A DNA stretch of 6,836 nucleotides from Roseburia sp. (GCA_017547315.1 JAFYQA010000059.1:1-6836), one strand, 5' to 3'; counted from the stretch's first letter, positions 1 to 5,620 are shown. Notes: generated by a model not told the origin, from the letters alone. Numbers and translations are program-made.

Positions 1-1
1 A

Positions 2-358
2 ATCCGCGAAACATTTGATATGAACAAAGAAGTATACGTAAACCTTGCAGGTGCAAGTGAAATCGCAGTACAGGCTGATAAAGACGGTATTGGCGAAGAT
101 GCAGTATCTGTAGTGATTCCTGCAGCAACACTTTACCTTCCATTAGAAGACTTAGTAGACTTCGAAAAAGAAAAAGAGCGTCTCTTAAAAGAACAGGCTC
201 GTTTAGAGAAAGAATTAGCTCGTTCTAAGGGCATGCTTACTAATGAAAGATTCTTAAGCAAAGCGCCAGCAGAGAAAGTTCAGGAAGAAAAAGACAAACT
301 TGCAAGCTATGAACAGATGATGGCTCAGGTACAGGAACGCCTTGCACAGATGAAGTAG
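2..358 (+). CDS. valS: Valyl-tRNA synthetase, C-terminal fragment (5' end outside window)
   Basis: This is the last 118 codons of valyl-tRNA synthetase, the cytoplasmic class I enzyme that charges tRNA-Val. The frame is open from base 2 and ends with TAG at 356-358; the catalytic HIGH and KMSKS regions lie upstream of the window. What is seen: a short beta-rich stretch including VYVNLAG and the VVIPAATLYLPLEDLVDFEKE segment, followed by a highly charged heptad-like helix pair rich in Lys and Glu. The second helix carries the NERFLSKAPAEKV motif that is characteristic of the ValS C-terminal coiled coil. In the family this arm contacts the outer corner of the tRNA. The ATG at 20 is an internal Met, not a start. 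The gene ends normally and no canonical terminator directly follows it; the inverted-repeat element that begins 15 bp downstream may do that job (inference). Confidence 0.95.
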   Translation: MRETFDMNKEVYVNLAGASEIAVQADKDGIGEDAVSVVIPAATLYLPLEDLVDFEKEKERLLKEQARLEKELARSKGMLTNERFLSKAPAEKVQEEKDKLASYEQMMAQVQERLAQMK

Positions 359-430
359 TATTTCGTCCACAATTTGTATGTGTGGGTTAATGTAATGAAA
401 AGAGAAACGAGGCCTTGGATATTTTATTTT

Positions 431-444
431 TGCGGTTGTCCGCA
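431..444 (+). repeat. Small hairpin in the left arm of the palindromic element
   Basis: TGCGG and CCGCA pair around a TTGT loop (431-435 with 440-444). The right arm has no matching hairpin at the mirrored position, so this is an asymmetry between the two halves. It sits just inside the perfect 34-bp arm. Confidence 0.5.
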
Positions 445-496
445 TGTAAGAATTTCTAAGATTCCTAATTTAAGTAGTGAAAAAGGTACGTGCCGT

Positions 497-524
497 GCTC
501 AAGAGCCATCCGTGGCTCGTGAGC
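497..524 (+). repeat. Central hairpin 1 of the palindromic element
   Basis: GCTCA pairs with TGAGC, then after a single A/G mismatch GAGCCA pairs with TGGCTC, closing on a TCCG loop. The stem has 11 pairs. It lies at the head of the larger inverted repeat and is GC-rich compared with its surroundings. Confidence 0.7.
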
Positions 525-527
525 CCT

Positions 528-551
528 AAAATTGCCGTCCATGGCAATTTT
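528..551 (+). repeat. Central hairpin 2 of the palindromic element (terminator-like)
   Basis: AAAATTGCC (528-536) pairs perfectly with GGCAATTTT (543-551) around a GTCCAT loop. The A-run before and T-run after a GC core give it the look of a bidirectional intrinsic terminator, although the T-run is part of the stem and GCCC follows. It is three bases downstream of the first central hairpin, so the two would form a side-by-side pair. Confidence 0.7.
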
Positions 552-660
552 GCCCTGCCTTACGAAATAGGAACCTAAGAAATACTAACGTGCTCCCAAA
601 CGAAAAATAAAATATCCAAGGCCTCGTTTCTCTTTTTATTTACGTTGTGTCCACATACAA

Positions 661-777
661 GCAGGGAGTTCATCGCCTTAGCGGGAATTGGCTGAAGATT
701 AGCATTTTGGCATGTCTCAGTTCGTATGTTTCAATATACTTTATTCCATTCAAATCACCAGATGAAAGAATCAGGAC
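661..777. other. Non-coding stretch between the palindromic element and the fapA promoter
   Basis: I see no ORF with a ribosome site, no strong hairpin and no promoter with acceptable spacing here. A TATACT at 735-740 looks like a -10 box, but the only -35-like hexamer, TTGGCA at 707-712, is 22 bp away. Together with the palindromic element this makes up the roughly 420-bp gap between valS and the fapA promoter. Confidence 0.5.
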
Positions 778-806
778 TTGAAAAAGTACGAAAGTACTAG
801 TATAAT
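778..806 (+). promoter_or_regulatory. Sigma-A-type promoter of the fapA gene
   Basis: TTGAAA at 778-783 and a perfect TATAAT at 801-806 are separated by exactly 17 bp, which is the ideal vegetative promoter layout. Transcription should begin near 812-814 and give a leader of about 36 nt ending at the AGGAG ribosome site (839-843) and the ATG at 850. This also explains why the in-frame TTG at 778 should not be taken as a start codon: it is the -35 box. Confidence 0.8.
785..798. promoter_or_regulatory. Palindrome in the promoter spacer, candidate operator
   Basis: AGTAC-GAAA-GTACT is a perfect 5-bp inverted repeat with a 4-base centre, placed entirely between the -35 and -10 boxes of the fapA promoter. 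The adjoining ACTAGT (796-801) recurs at 810-815, the second copy falling at the likely transcription start. A repressor bound here would block RNA polymerase. The regulator is unknown and the match could be chance. Confidence 0.4.
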
Positions 807-849
807 TAAACTAGTGGAGACTATAATTAGGACATGGCAGGAGATAGGT

Positions 850-2235
850 ATGTCAGAAATTAACAGACCAAATGCTTTCGTTCAGACCAGTAACAGTGAG
901 ATGGAAGCTTTTTTACAGGTACCAGCACCGGAGAACGAAGAAACATATACAATTGGATATTTAGAAACTTTGCTAGAACAGAATGGTGTCCGTTATGGCA
1001 TTAAGAAAGATGCACTTAAGCATATCATTGAAGGCGAGATTTATAATCAGCCAATATTGGTTGCGGTTGGTACACCGGCAGTAGATGGTATAGATGGTTA
1101 CTATGAATTCAAGTTCAACACTAGTAAAGATAGTAAGCCACAGATGAAGGAAGATGGTTCTGTGGATTATTGGTCTGTTAACAGCATTAAAGCTGTTAAC
1201 GCAGGAGATGTACTTGCAGAGTATCATCCACCGGTACAGGGGAAAGATGGCATTAATGTTCGTGGCGTTGCTATTTTAGCAAAGCGTGGTAAAGATCAGG
1301 CTATGTTAAAAGGTAAGGGATTCCTTAGAAGTGATGATGGGCTTACATATACGGCTGAGTTAGATGGTAAAATCGAGCTACAGGGTGACCGTATGATGGT
1401 CTTAGCGATTCATGAGGTTGCAGGTGATGCAGATATCTCTACCGGTAATATTGATTTTCGTGGTGATGTAGTGGTTCATGGTAATGTAGGGAGTGGAATT
1501 ACGATTAATGCTACAGGTTCTATCACGATTGATGGTACGGTAGAAGCATGTACGTTAAAGGCTGGTAAGGATATCATTTTACGCCGTGGTATGTTAGGCG
1601 GTCATAAGGCATCTGTTAAAACAAAAGGAAATATTTTTGCGAAGTTCTTTGAAAATACAGCCATTGAAACGGAAGGTAATATTGATGCAGAAGTATTGAT
1701 GAACTGTGAAGTGGATTGCCATGGTAAGATTACTTTATCAGGTCGTAGAGCTAGTATTATAGGCGGAGAAGTTCATGCAATAGAAGGAATCGAAGTGATG
1801 AGTCTTGGTAATGAAGCTGAAACGAAGACTTATATCTATGCAGGAGCAGATCCAGATATGCATACTCGTATTGCTATGCTCGAGAAGAAGATTATTGAAG
1901 TAAAAGAAGAACTGGCTAAGGTTGAAAAAGGAATCGAACAGTTTAAGCTTTTAGAGCGTGAAAAGAATATAAGTTATGCAAATGATCCGAGACGTATGGC
2001 ATTATTGCGTATTCGCATTAGAAATAATGCATCGTTGGCAGAAGACGAGACAGAATTACACAGACTTCAGGAACTTATGTCCCGTTCCGTTGGTGCTTCT
2101 GTAAAAGTATTAGATAAGGTACATGCAGGTGTTCGCATTCATATCGGAATCGAGAAAATGAAGATTCAGAATGAAGCAACAAATGTGGAATTTTATCTTT
2201 TAGAGAATAAAATCCGTACCAAACCGGCAAGCTAG
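850..2235 (+). CDS. FapA family (DUF342) polymer-forming beta-helix protein
   Basis: A 461-aa cytoplasmic protein of the FapA (flagellar assembly protein A)/DUF342 family; no signal peptide or membrane segment is seen. The start is ATG 850, with AGGAG at 839-843 six bases upstream. The open frame reaches back to a TTG at 778, but that region is the promoter. Layout: N-terminal region (about 1-110) with the family-like VGTPAVDGIDGYYEF at 73-87; the conserved block GDVLAEYHPPVQGKDGINVRG at 119-139; then short G-rich beta-strand repeats at about 190-320 (NIDFRGDVVVHGNV, GSITIDGT, NIDAEVLMNCEV), as in a right-handed beta-helix; a charged coiled coil at about 338-412; and a short C-terminal beta region. 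The biochemical role of the family is poorly defined. The name comes from flagellar loci in other bacteria, but no flagellar gene is in this window, so a flagellar role is not implied. It appears to be monocistronic, with its own promoter and terminator. Confidence 0.9.
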   Translation: MSEINRPNAFVQTSNSEMEAFLQVPAPENEETYTIGYLETLLEQNGVRYGIKKDALKHIIEGEIYNQPILVAVGTPAVDGIDGYYEFKFNTSKDSKPQMKEDGSVDYWSVNSIKAVNAGDVLAEYHPPVQGKDGINVRGVAILAKRGKDQAMLKGKGFLRSDDGLTYTAELDGKIELQGDRMMVLAIHEVAGDADISTGNIDFRGDVVVHGNVGSGITINATGSITIDGTVEACTLKAGKDIILRRGMLGGHKASVKTKGNIFAKFFENTAIETEGNIDAEVLMNCEVDCHGKITLSGRRASIIGGEVHAIEGIEVMSLGNEAETKTYIYAGADPDMHTRIAMLEKKIIEVKEELAKVEKGIEQFKLLEREKNISYANDPRRMALLRIRIRNNASLAEDETELHRLQELMSRSVGASVKVLDKVHAGVRIHIGIEKMKIQNEATNVEFYLLENKIRTKPAS

Positions 2236-2300
2236 ATGTCAAAAAAGGCGGAAAAGTGCGATTATTTTAGAAAAACTTAAAAGAAAAAAACTTGATTATC

Positions 2301-2338
2301 TCACCACTATATTATAATATAGTGGTGACTTTTATTTA
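2301..2338 (+). terminator. Intrinsic terminator after fapA gene
   Basis: Bases 2301-2328 are a perfect 28-nt palindrome (TCACCACTATAT stem closing on a TATA loop), followed by the T-rich run CTTTTATTTAT. It lies 65 bp after the fapA stop. The palindrome contains TATAAT at 2313-2318, but the nearest -35-like TTGATT (2292-2297) is only 15 bp away, so a promoter use is doubtful. Because it is a perfect palindrome it may also work on the opposite strand; the A-rich stretch at 2280-2290 would be transcribed as U-rich RNA there, though it starts about 10 bases beyond the stem. Confidence 0.85.
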
Positions 2339-2351
2339 TGTGAGTTTACCG

Positions 2352-2373
2352 AAGAATTTGCATGCAGATTCTT
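2352..2373. promoter_or_regulatory. 22-bp dyad upstream of the 47-aa gene, candidate protein-binding site
   Basis: AAGAATTTGCA is followed directly by TGCAGATTCTT. The two halves are reverse complements except for one position (T opposite G). With no spacer between the halves, it fits a dimeric DNA-binding protein site better than an RNA hairpin. It sits 26 bp before the start of the small gene. I could not identify a well-spaced promoter next to it. Confidence 0.4.
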
Positions 2374-2398
2374 GATTGGATAGGGAGATAATATTTTT

Positions 2399-2542
2399 AT
2401 GATAAATTTTGAAGAAGAATTAAAAAACTTTAAACCAAGTTTGGAAGTAGAAGAGGCAGAACAGGCGATTTATAATCACGAATTAGTGGATATGACAGAC
2501 ATGATGCAGGAAATGCTTCGTGAGATGAAGCAGGGGTTATAG
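2399..2542 (+). CDS. Small acidic protein of unknown function, 47 aa
   Basis: ATG 2399 to TAG 2540-2542, preceded by AGGGAG at 2382-2387 (spacing 11, slightly long). The protein begins MINFEEELKNF and ends DMMQEMLREMKQGL. It is rich in Glu (11 of 47) and Met, has no Cys, no signal peptide and no membrane segment, and is probably mostly helical, with an amphipathic Met/Leu-rich C-terminal helix. I do not recognise the family. It stops 2 bp before the start of the zinc-ribbon/TPR gene, whose ribosome site (AGGGG, 2532-2536) is inside its last codons, so the two should be translationally coupled and co-expressed. This coupling and the well-formed ribosome site argue that it is a real gene despite its size. 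A possible role as a small partner or adaptor of the downstream TPR protein is inference only. Confidence 0.75.
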   Translation: MINFEEELKNFKPSLEVEEAEQAIYNHELVDMTDMMQEMLREMKQGL

Positions 2543-2544
2543 AG

Positions 2545-3903
2545 ATGGTATGTTATAATTGTAATACACAGTTGGATCATTCACAGAATTGTCCAAATTG
2601 TGGTGTAAAAGTTAGTATGTATAAGAAAATTATTATGGCATCCAACGCATATTATAATGTAGGTTTGGAAAAAGCCAGTGTCAGAGATTTGTCAGGTGCT
2701 GCTGAAAGCCTGAAAATGAGTCTGCGTTTTAATAAGCGGAATACCGACGCAAGGAATTTACTTGGATTAGTATATTGCGAGATGGGTGAAGTAGTCGCAG
2801 CATTGACAGAGTGGGTAATTAGTAAGAATTATCAGCCGGAGAACAACAGAGCGAGTTTTTATTTAGACTCTATTCAGCAGAATAAAGGAAAGTTAGAATC
2901 CATTAATCAGACGATTAAGAAATATAATCAGGCATTGCTCTATTGTAAGCAAAATAGCAGAGATTTAGCGATTATTCAGTTGAAAAAAGTGTTGTCGTTA
3001 AATCCGAAGCTTGTGGCAGGACATCAGCTTTTAGCGTTGTTGTATATTCAGGAACAGAAATACGAGTTGGCAAAAAAATCGCTTCGTAATGCTGGCAAGA
3101 TTGATGTGAACAATAAGGTGACACTTCGTTATTTAAAAGAAGTGAATCTGGGACTAAGAGAGCAGAGTGGTAATAAAAAGCAAAAAAGTGATGAATTGGT
3201 TTCTTATCAGAGTGGTAATGAGACAATTATCCAGCCAAAATATTTAAAAGAGACTTCTGCATTTGGTACGATTGTAAATATGGTAATTGGAATTGGAATC
3301 GGTGTGGCGATTACAGCGTTTTTAATTGTGCCTGGAGTGGAGCGGACAGCACAGGAAGCTGCAAATAAGTCTGTGTTGGAAGCAAATAATACGATTTCTT
3401 CTAAAAACCAGACGATTGCTACCTTAGAAGCACAAGTTGACGAACTGGCAACTAAAATTACGAATATGCAGATTGCTGGGGATGATGTGACTGCTCAGGT
3501 GAATAGTTATGACCAGTTGTTGCAGGCCTATATCAATAATGAGAAAGCGGATATAGATGCGGCGGGTGCGGCACTTGGTATGGTGCGGGAAGAGCATCTT
3601 AGCGAAGCTGCGTTAGAGGTTTATAAATCAATTAATGGCAAAGTGAATCAGGAATATTTGGCGATTCTTTATAAGGATGGATATAATGCTTACAGTGCAC
3701 AGAATTATGAGGTTGCAATTGAGAACTTGTTAAAAGCAATCGAGATAGACGAGTCTTATCAGAATGGTAATGCATTATATTATTTAGCACAGGCATATCG
3801 TAAGAGTGGCGATTTGGATAGTGCGAAACCACATTATAAGAGATTTGTGGAATTGTATCCGGATACGGAGCGTGCTGCTACTGCTGCACGTTACGCAGAA
3901 TAA
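2545..3903 (+). CDS. Zinc-ribbon, TPR-repeat, single-pass membrane protein
   Basis: A 452-aa protein starting at ATG 2545, with AGGGG at 2532-2536. Layout: an N-terminal zinc ribbon with CYNC and CPNC knuckles (Cys 3, 6, 16, 19); helical TPR-type repeats at about 30-110 and 122-200 (for example SLKMSLRFNKRNTDARNLLG and QLKKVLSLNPKLVAGHQLLA); a polar linker at about 203-238; a single hydrophobic segment at about 241-263 (GTIVNMVIGIGIGVAITAFL); a coiled coil at about 265-320; and C-terminal TPRs at about 372-447 with the AIENLLKAIEID and AQAYRKSGDLDSAKPHYKRF helices. There is no signal peptide, so the zinc ribbon and first TPRs should be cytoplasmic, with the coiled coil and last TPRs outside the membrane. 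Such a protein is likely a scaffold linking partners on both sides; partners and pathway are unknown. The last TPRs recall YbgF/CpoB-type repeats, but only generally. Confidence 0.85.
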   Translation: MVCYNCNTQLDHSQNCPNCGVKVSMYKKIIMASNAYYNVGLEKASVRDLSGAAESLKMSLRFNKRNTDARNLLGLVYCEMGEVVAALTEWVISKNYQPENNRASFYLDSIQQNKGKLESINQTIKKYNQALLYCKQNSRDLAIIQLKKVLSLNPKLVAGHQLLALLYIQEQKYELAKKSLRNAGKIDVNNKVTLRYLKEVNLGLREQSGNKKQKSDELVSYQSGNETIIQPKYLKETSAFGTIVNMVIGIGIGVAITAFLIVPGVERTAQEAANKSVLEANNTISSKNQTIATLEAQVDELATKITNMQIAGDDVTAQVNSYDQLLQAYINNEKADIDAAGAALGMVREEHLSEAALEVYKSINGKVNQEYLAILYKDGYNAYSAQNYEVAIENLLKAIEIDESYQNGNALYYLAQAYRKSGDLDSAKPHYKRFVELYPDTERAATAARYAE

Positions 3904-3916
3904 ATAATAAGATTAC

Positions 3917-3955
3917 AAAAGACGTTTAGGGAATACCCTAGGCGTCTTTTTTATT
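3917..3955 (+). terminator. Intrinsic terminator after the zinc-ribbon/TPR gene
   Basis: AAAAGACGTTTAGGG (3917-3931) pairs with CCCTAGGCGTCTTTT (3936-3950) around an AATA loop. The 15-bp stem includes two adjacent G-U pairs and is followed by TTATT, so six T's run from the stem into the tail. It begins 13 bp after the stop codon. This separates the 47-aa/TPR operon from spoIIA. Confidence 0.9.
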
Positions 3956-3987
3956 CTACAGGAAAGACTTTGTTACGTTAAATTATG

Positions 3988-4014
3988 AAAGGATATGGAT
4001 TTCCTTTAGAATAA
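3988..4014 (+). promoter_or_regulatory. Possible sigma-H-type promoter of the spoIIA operon
   Basis: AAAGGATAT at 3988-3996 fits the sigma-H -35 pattern (RnAGGAwww), and GAATAA at 4009-4014 fits the GAATww core of the -10. The gap from the end of the -35 element to GAAT is 12 bp, a little shorter than the roughly 14-15 expected, and the R of the -10 is a T, so the match is imperfect. In Bacillus subtilis spoIIA is transcribed by sigma-H RNA polymerase with Spo0A, which supports looking for it here. No clear Spo0A box (TGTCGAA-like) was seen. An inverted repeat, AAAGGA (3988-3993) with TCCTTT (4002-4007), overlaps the element. Confidence 0.45.
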
Positions 4015-4047
4015 AAATTTAAAGCAGCAAGGAAGGAGATAAGAAGT

Positions 4048-4365
4048 ATGCAAACAAAATATGAATTGGAGGATTTGGGACTGGCAGTGTGGGTTCCGAA
4101 GGAATTAGATCATCATCACGCAGATATTTTACGGTCAGAAGTAGAGATGCTGATACATATTTATCATGCAAAAAATGTAGTGTTTGATTTTGCGGAAACA
4201 GACTTTATGGATAGTTCTGGAATCGGAGTATTGATAGGAAGAGCTAGAAAGCTAGGGTTTGGGAATGGTGTTGTATATGCGAGAAATTTAAATGGCAGGG
4301 TGAGAAAAATATTCCATGCTAGTGGTCTGGAAAAAATAATTTATGTAATAGCGGAGGCGAGATAA
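4048..4365 (+). CDS. spoIIAA: Anti-anti-sigma factor SpoIIAA (STAS domain)
   Basis: A 105-aa single STAS-domain protein, slightly shorter than the B. subtilis protein (about 117 aa). It starts at ATG 4048 with AAGGAG at 4033-4038, nine bases upstream. The switch motif FMDSSGIGVLIGR lies at 53-65; Ser56 corresponds to the serine phosphorylated by SpoIIAB in the family (Ser58 in B. subtilis), preceded by the conserved Asp55. VVFDFAETDF before it is the core beta-strand of the STAS fold. Role: when unphosphorylated it binds SpoIIAB and frees sigma-F in the forespore; when phosphorylated by SpoIIAB it is inactive, and the phosphatase SpoIIE (not in this window) reactivates it. It is the first gene of a three-gene operon; spoIIAB starts two bases after its stop. 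The gene order makes SpoIIAA a firmer call than other STAS proteins such as RsbV. Confidence 0.95.
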   Translation: MQTKYELEDLGLAVWVPKELDHHHADILRSEVEMLIHIYHAKNVVFDFAETDFMDSSGIGVLIGRARKLGFGNGVVYARNLNGRVRKIFHASGLEKIIYVIAEAR

Positions 4366-4367
4366 AA

Positions 4368-4799
4368 ATGAGAACAAATCAAATGCAGTTACAGTTTGAT
4401 GCAAAATCGGTGAATGAAAGTTTTGCGAGGGTAGCGGTTGCAGCTTTTTTAACAGAATTAAATCCTACGATTGATGAAATGGAGGACATAAAAACTGCGG
4501 TATCAGAAGCGGTTACGAATGCGATTATTCATGGATATCAGTTAAAAGAAGGGCAGGTTCGGCTATTTTGTAAGGTTTGGGGGATGCAGGTTGAAATTCG
4601 AATAGAGGATGATGGAGTAGGAATTGCAGATATAGAAAAAGCGATGGAACCATTTTTTACAACGAAGCCGGAAATGGAGCGGTCTGGAATGGGATTTTCT
4701 TTTATGGAGGCATTTATGGATGAAGTAGAGGTCGTATCTGTCGTAGGGAAAGGTACTACGGTAATTATGCGAAAAGAAATCGGAAGACAGGAAGTATAG
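4368..4799 (+). CDS. spoIIAB: Anti-sigma F factor and serine kinase SpoIIAB
   Basis: A 143-aa GHKL-type (HATPase) protein kinase and anti-sigma factor, close to the usual 146 aa. The start is ATG 4368, two bases after spoIIAA, with GGAGG at 4353-4357 inside the end of that gene. Seen: NESFARVAVAAF near the N terminus, with Arg21 matching the conserved arginine that contacts both sigma-F and SpoIIAA; the N-box SEAVTNAIIHGY at 46-57, with Glu47 and Asn51; the G1 box EDDGVGI at 80-86; the ATP-lid and FTTKPEMERSGMGF region at 97-110; and the closing GKGTTV. Role: a dimer with ATP captures SigF, while SpoIIAA induces its release and is then phosphorylated on serine. All nucleotide-binding motifs are intact, so it should be active. 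The next gene starts four bases after its stop. Confidence 0.96.
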   Translation: MRTNQMQLQFDAKSVNESFARVAVAAFLTELNPTIDEMEDIKTAVSEAVTNAIIHGYQLKEGQVRLFCKVWGMQVEIRIEDDGVGIADIEKAMEPFFTTKPEMERSGMGFSFMEAFMDEVEVVSVVGKGTTVIMRKEIGRQEV

Positions 4800-4803
4800 C
4801 TGC

Positions 4804-5535
4804 ATGAGGGATATGACGGACCTAATCAGACAGGCACAGGAAGGAGATAAAGCAGCCAAAGATAGAATGATATCTGAGAATCTGGGGTTGGTACATAGTA
4901 TTGTAAGAAGGTTTGAGAATCGTGGATGTGAAAGAGAGGAGCTGTTTCAGATTGGATGTATTGGTTTAATAAAAGCGATTGAAAAATTTGATTTGTCACT
5001 GCAGTTGGCATTTTCTACATATGCTGTTCCTATGATTATGGGAGAAATTAGACGTTTTCTACGGGATGATGGAATGGTAAAGGTAAGCCGTACATTAAAA
5101 GAAAATGGATATAAAATCAGTAAGGCAAGAGAAATGCTTACAAACGAACTGGGACGAGAACCAAGTATTTTAGAAATTGGTGCGATAACGGAGCTGGATA
5201 GAGAGGAAATTGTTCTGGCATTAGAAGCGAATAGAGAGGTTGAGTCTATTTATCAACCAGTAATGGGAGGAGAAGGCGATGAAATTCTTCTAGTGGACCA
5301 GTTGGGGAATACTTCTAATATTTATGAAGAGCCAGAGAAAGAGGCTGTTTTAAATAAACTTATGGTATCGCAGTTGCTAAAAACTTTGAACGAGCAGGAG
5401 CAGAAAGTCATTCACTTGCGTTATTTTGAAAATCAGACACAGTGTGAGGTGGCGGTACAGATGGGGATGTCACAGGTGCAGATTAGCAGACTGGAACGGA
5501 AAATTTTGTTAAGATTACGAGAACTGGCAAAGTAG
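4804..5535 (+). CDS. sigF: RNA polymerase sporulation sigma factor SigF
   Basis: A 243-aa sigma-70-family factor, slightly shorter at the N terminus than the B. subtilis protein (about 255 aa). The start is ATG 4804, with AGGAAG at 4789-4794 inside the end of spoIIAB; an ATG at 4813 has no properly spaced ribosome site. Seen: region 2 at about 25-95, with the core-binding ELFQIGCIGLIKAIEKFD and the -10-reading FSTYAVPMIMGEIRRFLRDD; region 3 at about 96-150; and region 4 at about 185-240 with the helix-turn-helix QTQCEVAVQMGMSQVQISRLE. The DDGMVKVSR segment matches sigma-F better than sigma-G (DNNPIRVSR type), and the spoIIAA-spoIIAB neighbours confirm sigma-F. Role: it directs the first forespore-specific transcription after polar division and is held inactive by SpoIIAB. 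No strong terminator follows; only a weak 5-bp hairpin with a T-run (5578-5602) is present. Confidence 0.95.
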   Translation: MRDMTDLIRQAQEGDKAAKDRMISENLGLVHSIVRRFENRGCEREELFQIGCIGLIKAIEKFDLSLQLAFSTYAVPMIMGEIRRFLRDDGMVKVSRTLKENGYKISKAREMLTNELGREPSILEIGAITELDREEIVLALEANREVESIYQPVMGGEGDEILLVDQLGNTSNIYEEPEKEAVLNKLMVSQLLKTLNEQEQKVIHLRYFENQTQCEVAVQMGMSQVQISRLERKILLRLRELAK

Positions 5536-5555
5536 TGCGATAAGAAGGTTGCGTA

Positions 5556-5584
5556 TTGTTAAATTCTGGAAATGGTGCTACAAT
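5556..5584 (+). promoter_or_regulatory. Sigma-A-type promoter of the ABC transporter genes
   Basis: TTGTTA at 5556-5561 and TACAAT at 5579-5584 are 17 bp apart, and TG at 5576-5577 gives an extended -10 (TGcTACAAT). Transcription should begin near 5591, leaving a leader of about 60 nt before the ATPase start. A weak hairpin, CTACA with TGTAG (5578-5582 with 5593-5597), followed by TTTTT, overlaps the -10 and could be a poor terminator for the spoIIA transcript. Confidence 0.65.
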
Positions 5585-5620
5585 TTATACGGTGTAGTTT
5601 TTGGTTTTGAAAGGAAAGTT

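Larger units (their letters stand above)
374..660. repeat. Large nested inverted-repeat (palindromic) intergenic element, about 287 bp
   Basis: Seen directly: the two halves are reverse complements over much of their length. The outermost arms are 9 bp (374-382 with 652-660). The main arms are a perfect 34-bp match, 398-431 with 603-636. Inside these, 442-467 pairs with 568-593 at 21 of 26 positions. The centre holds two independent hairpins (497-524 and 528-551), and the left arm has an extra small hairpin at 431-444. No convincing ORF lies inside and no target-site duplication was found at the ends. As RNA or cruciform DNA it would form one long stem with a branched head. The T-rich run after the right arm, and its mirror on the other strand, could make it a two-way transcription terminator after valS. 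It resembles non-autonomous mobile palindromes (MITE or REP/BIME type), but family membership is not established here. A structured RNA is the main alternative. Confidence 0.8.

Noticed and set aside
254..445. 63-codon minus-strand frame covering the valS end and the left arm of the palindrome
   Set aside because: It overlaps genuine valS coding sequence, and its first part is the repeat arm; the translation is Phe/His-rich, like a shadow frame.
374..660. CRISPR array, tRNA or insertion sequence with transposase in the 359-777 gap
   Set aside because: There are no regularly spaced direct repeats, no cloverleaf, and no ORF inside the element that could be a transposase; the structure is inverted, not tandem.
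735..740. TATACT as a -10 box of an additional promoter
   Set aside because: The only -35-like hexamer (TTGGCA, 707-712) is 22 bp away, outside workable spacing.
778..849. N-terminal extension of the fapA gene from a TTG start
   Set aside because: The bases form an excellent sigma-A promoter, and a much better ribosome site serves ATG 850.
2236..2280. 14-codon frame (MSKKAEKCDYFRKT) starting right after the fapA stop
   Set aside because: There is no recognisable ribosome site and the composition is A-rich; it probably is just the 3' untranslated region before the terminator.
5578..5602. Terminator after sigF
   Set aside because: The stem is only 5 bp with a 10-nt loop and overlaps the -10 box of the next promoter; too weak to call as a separate feature.
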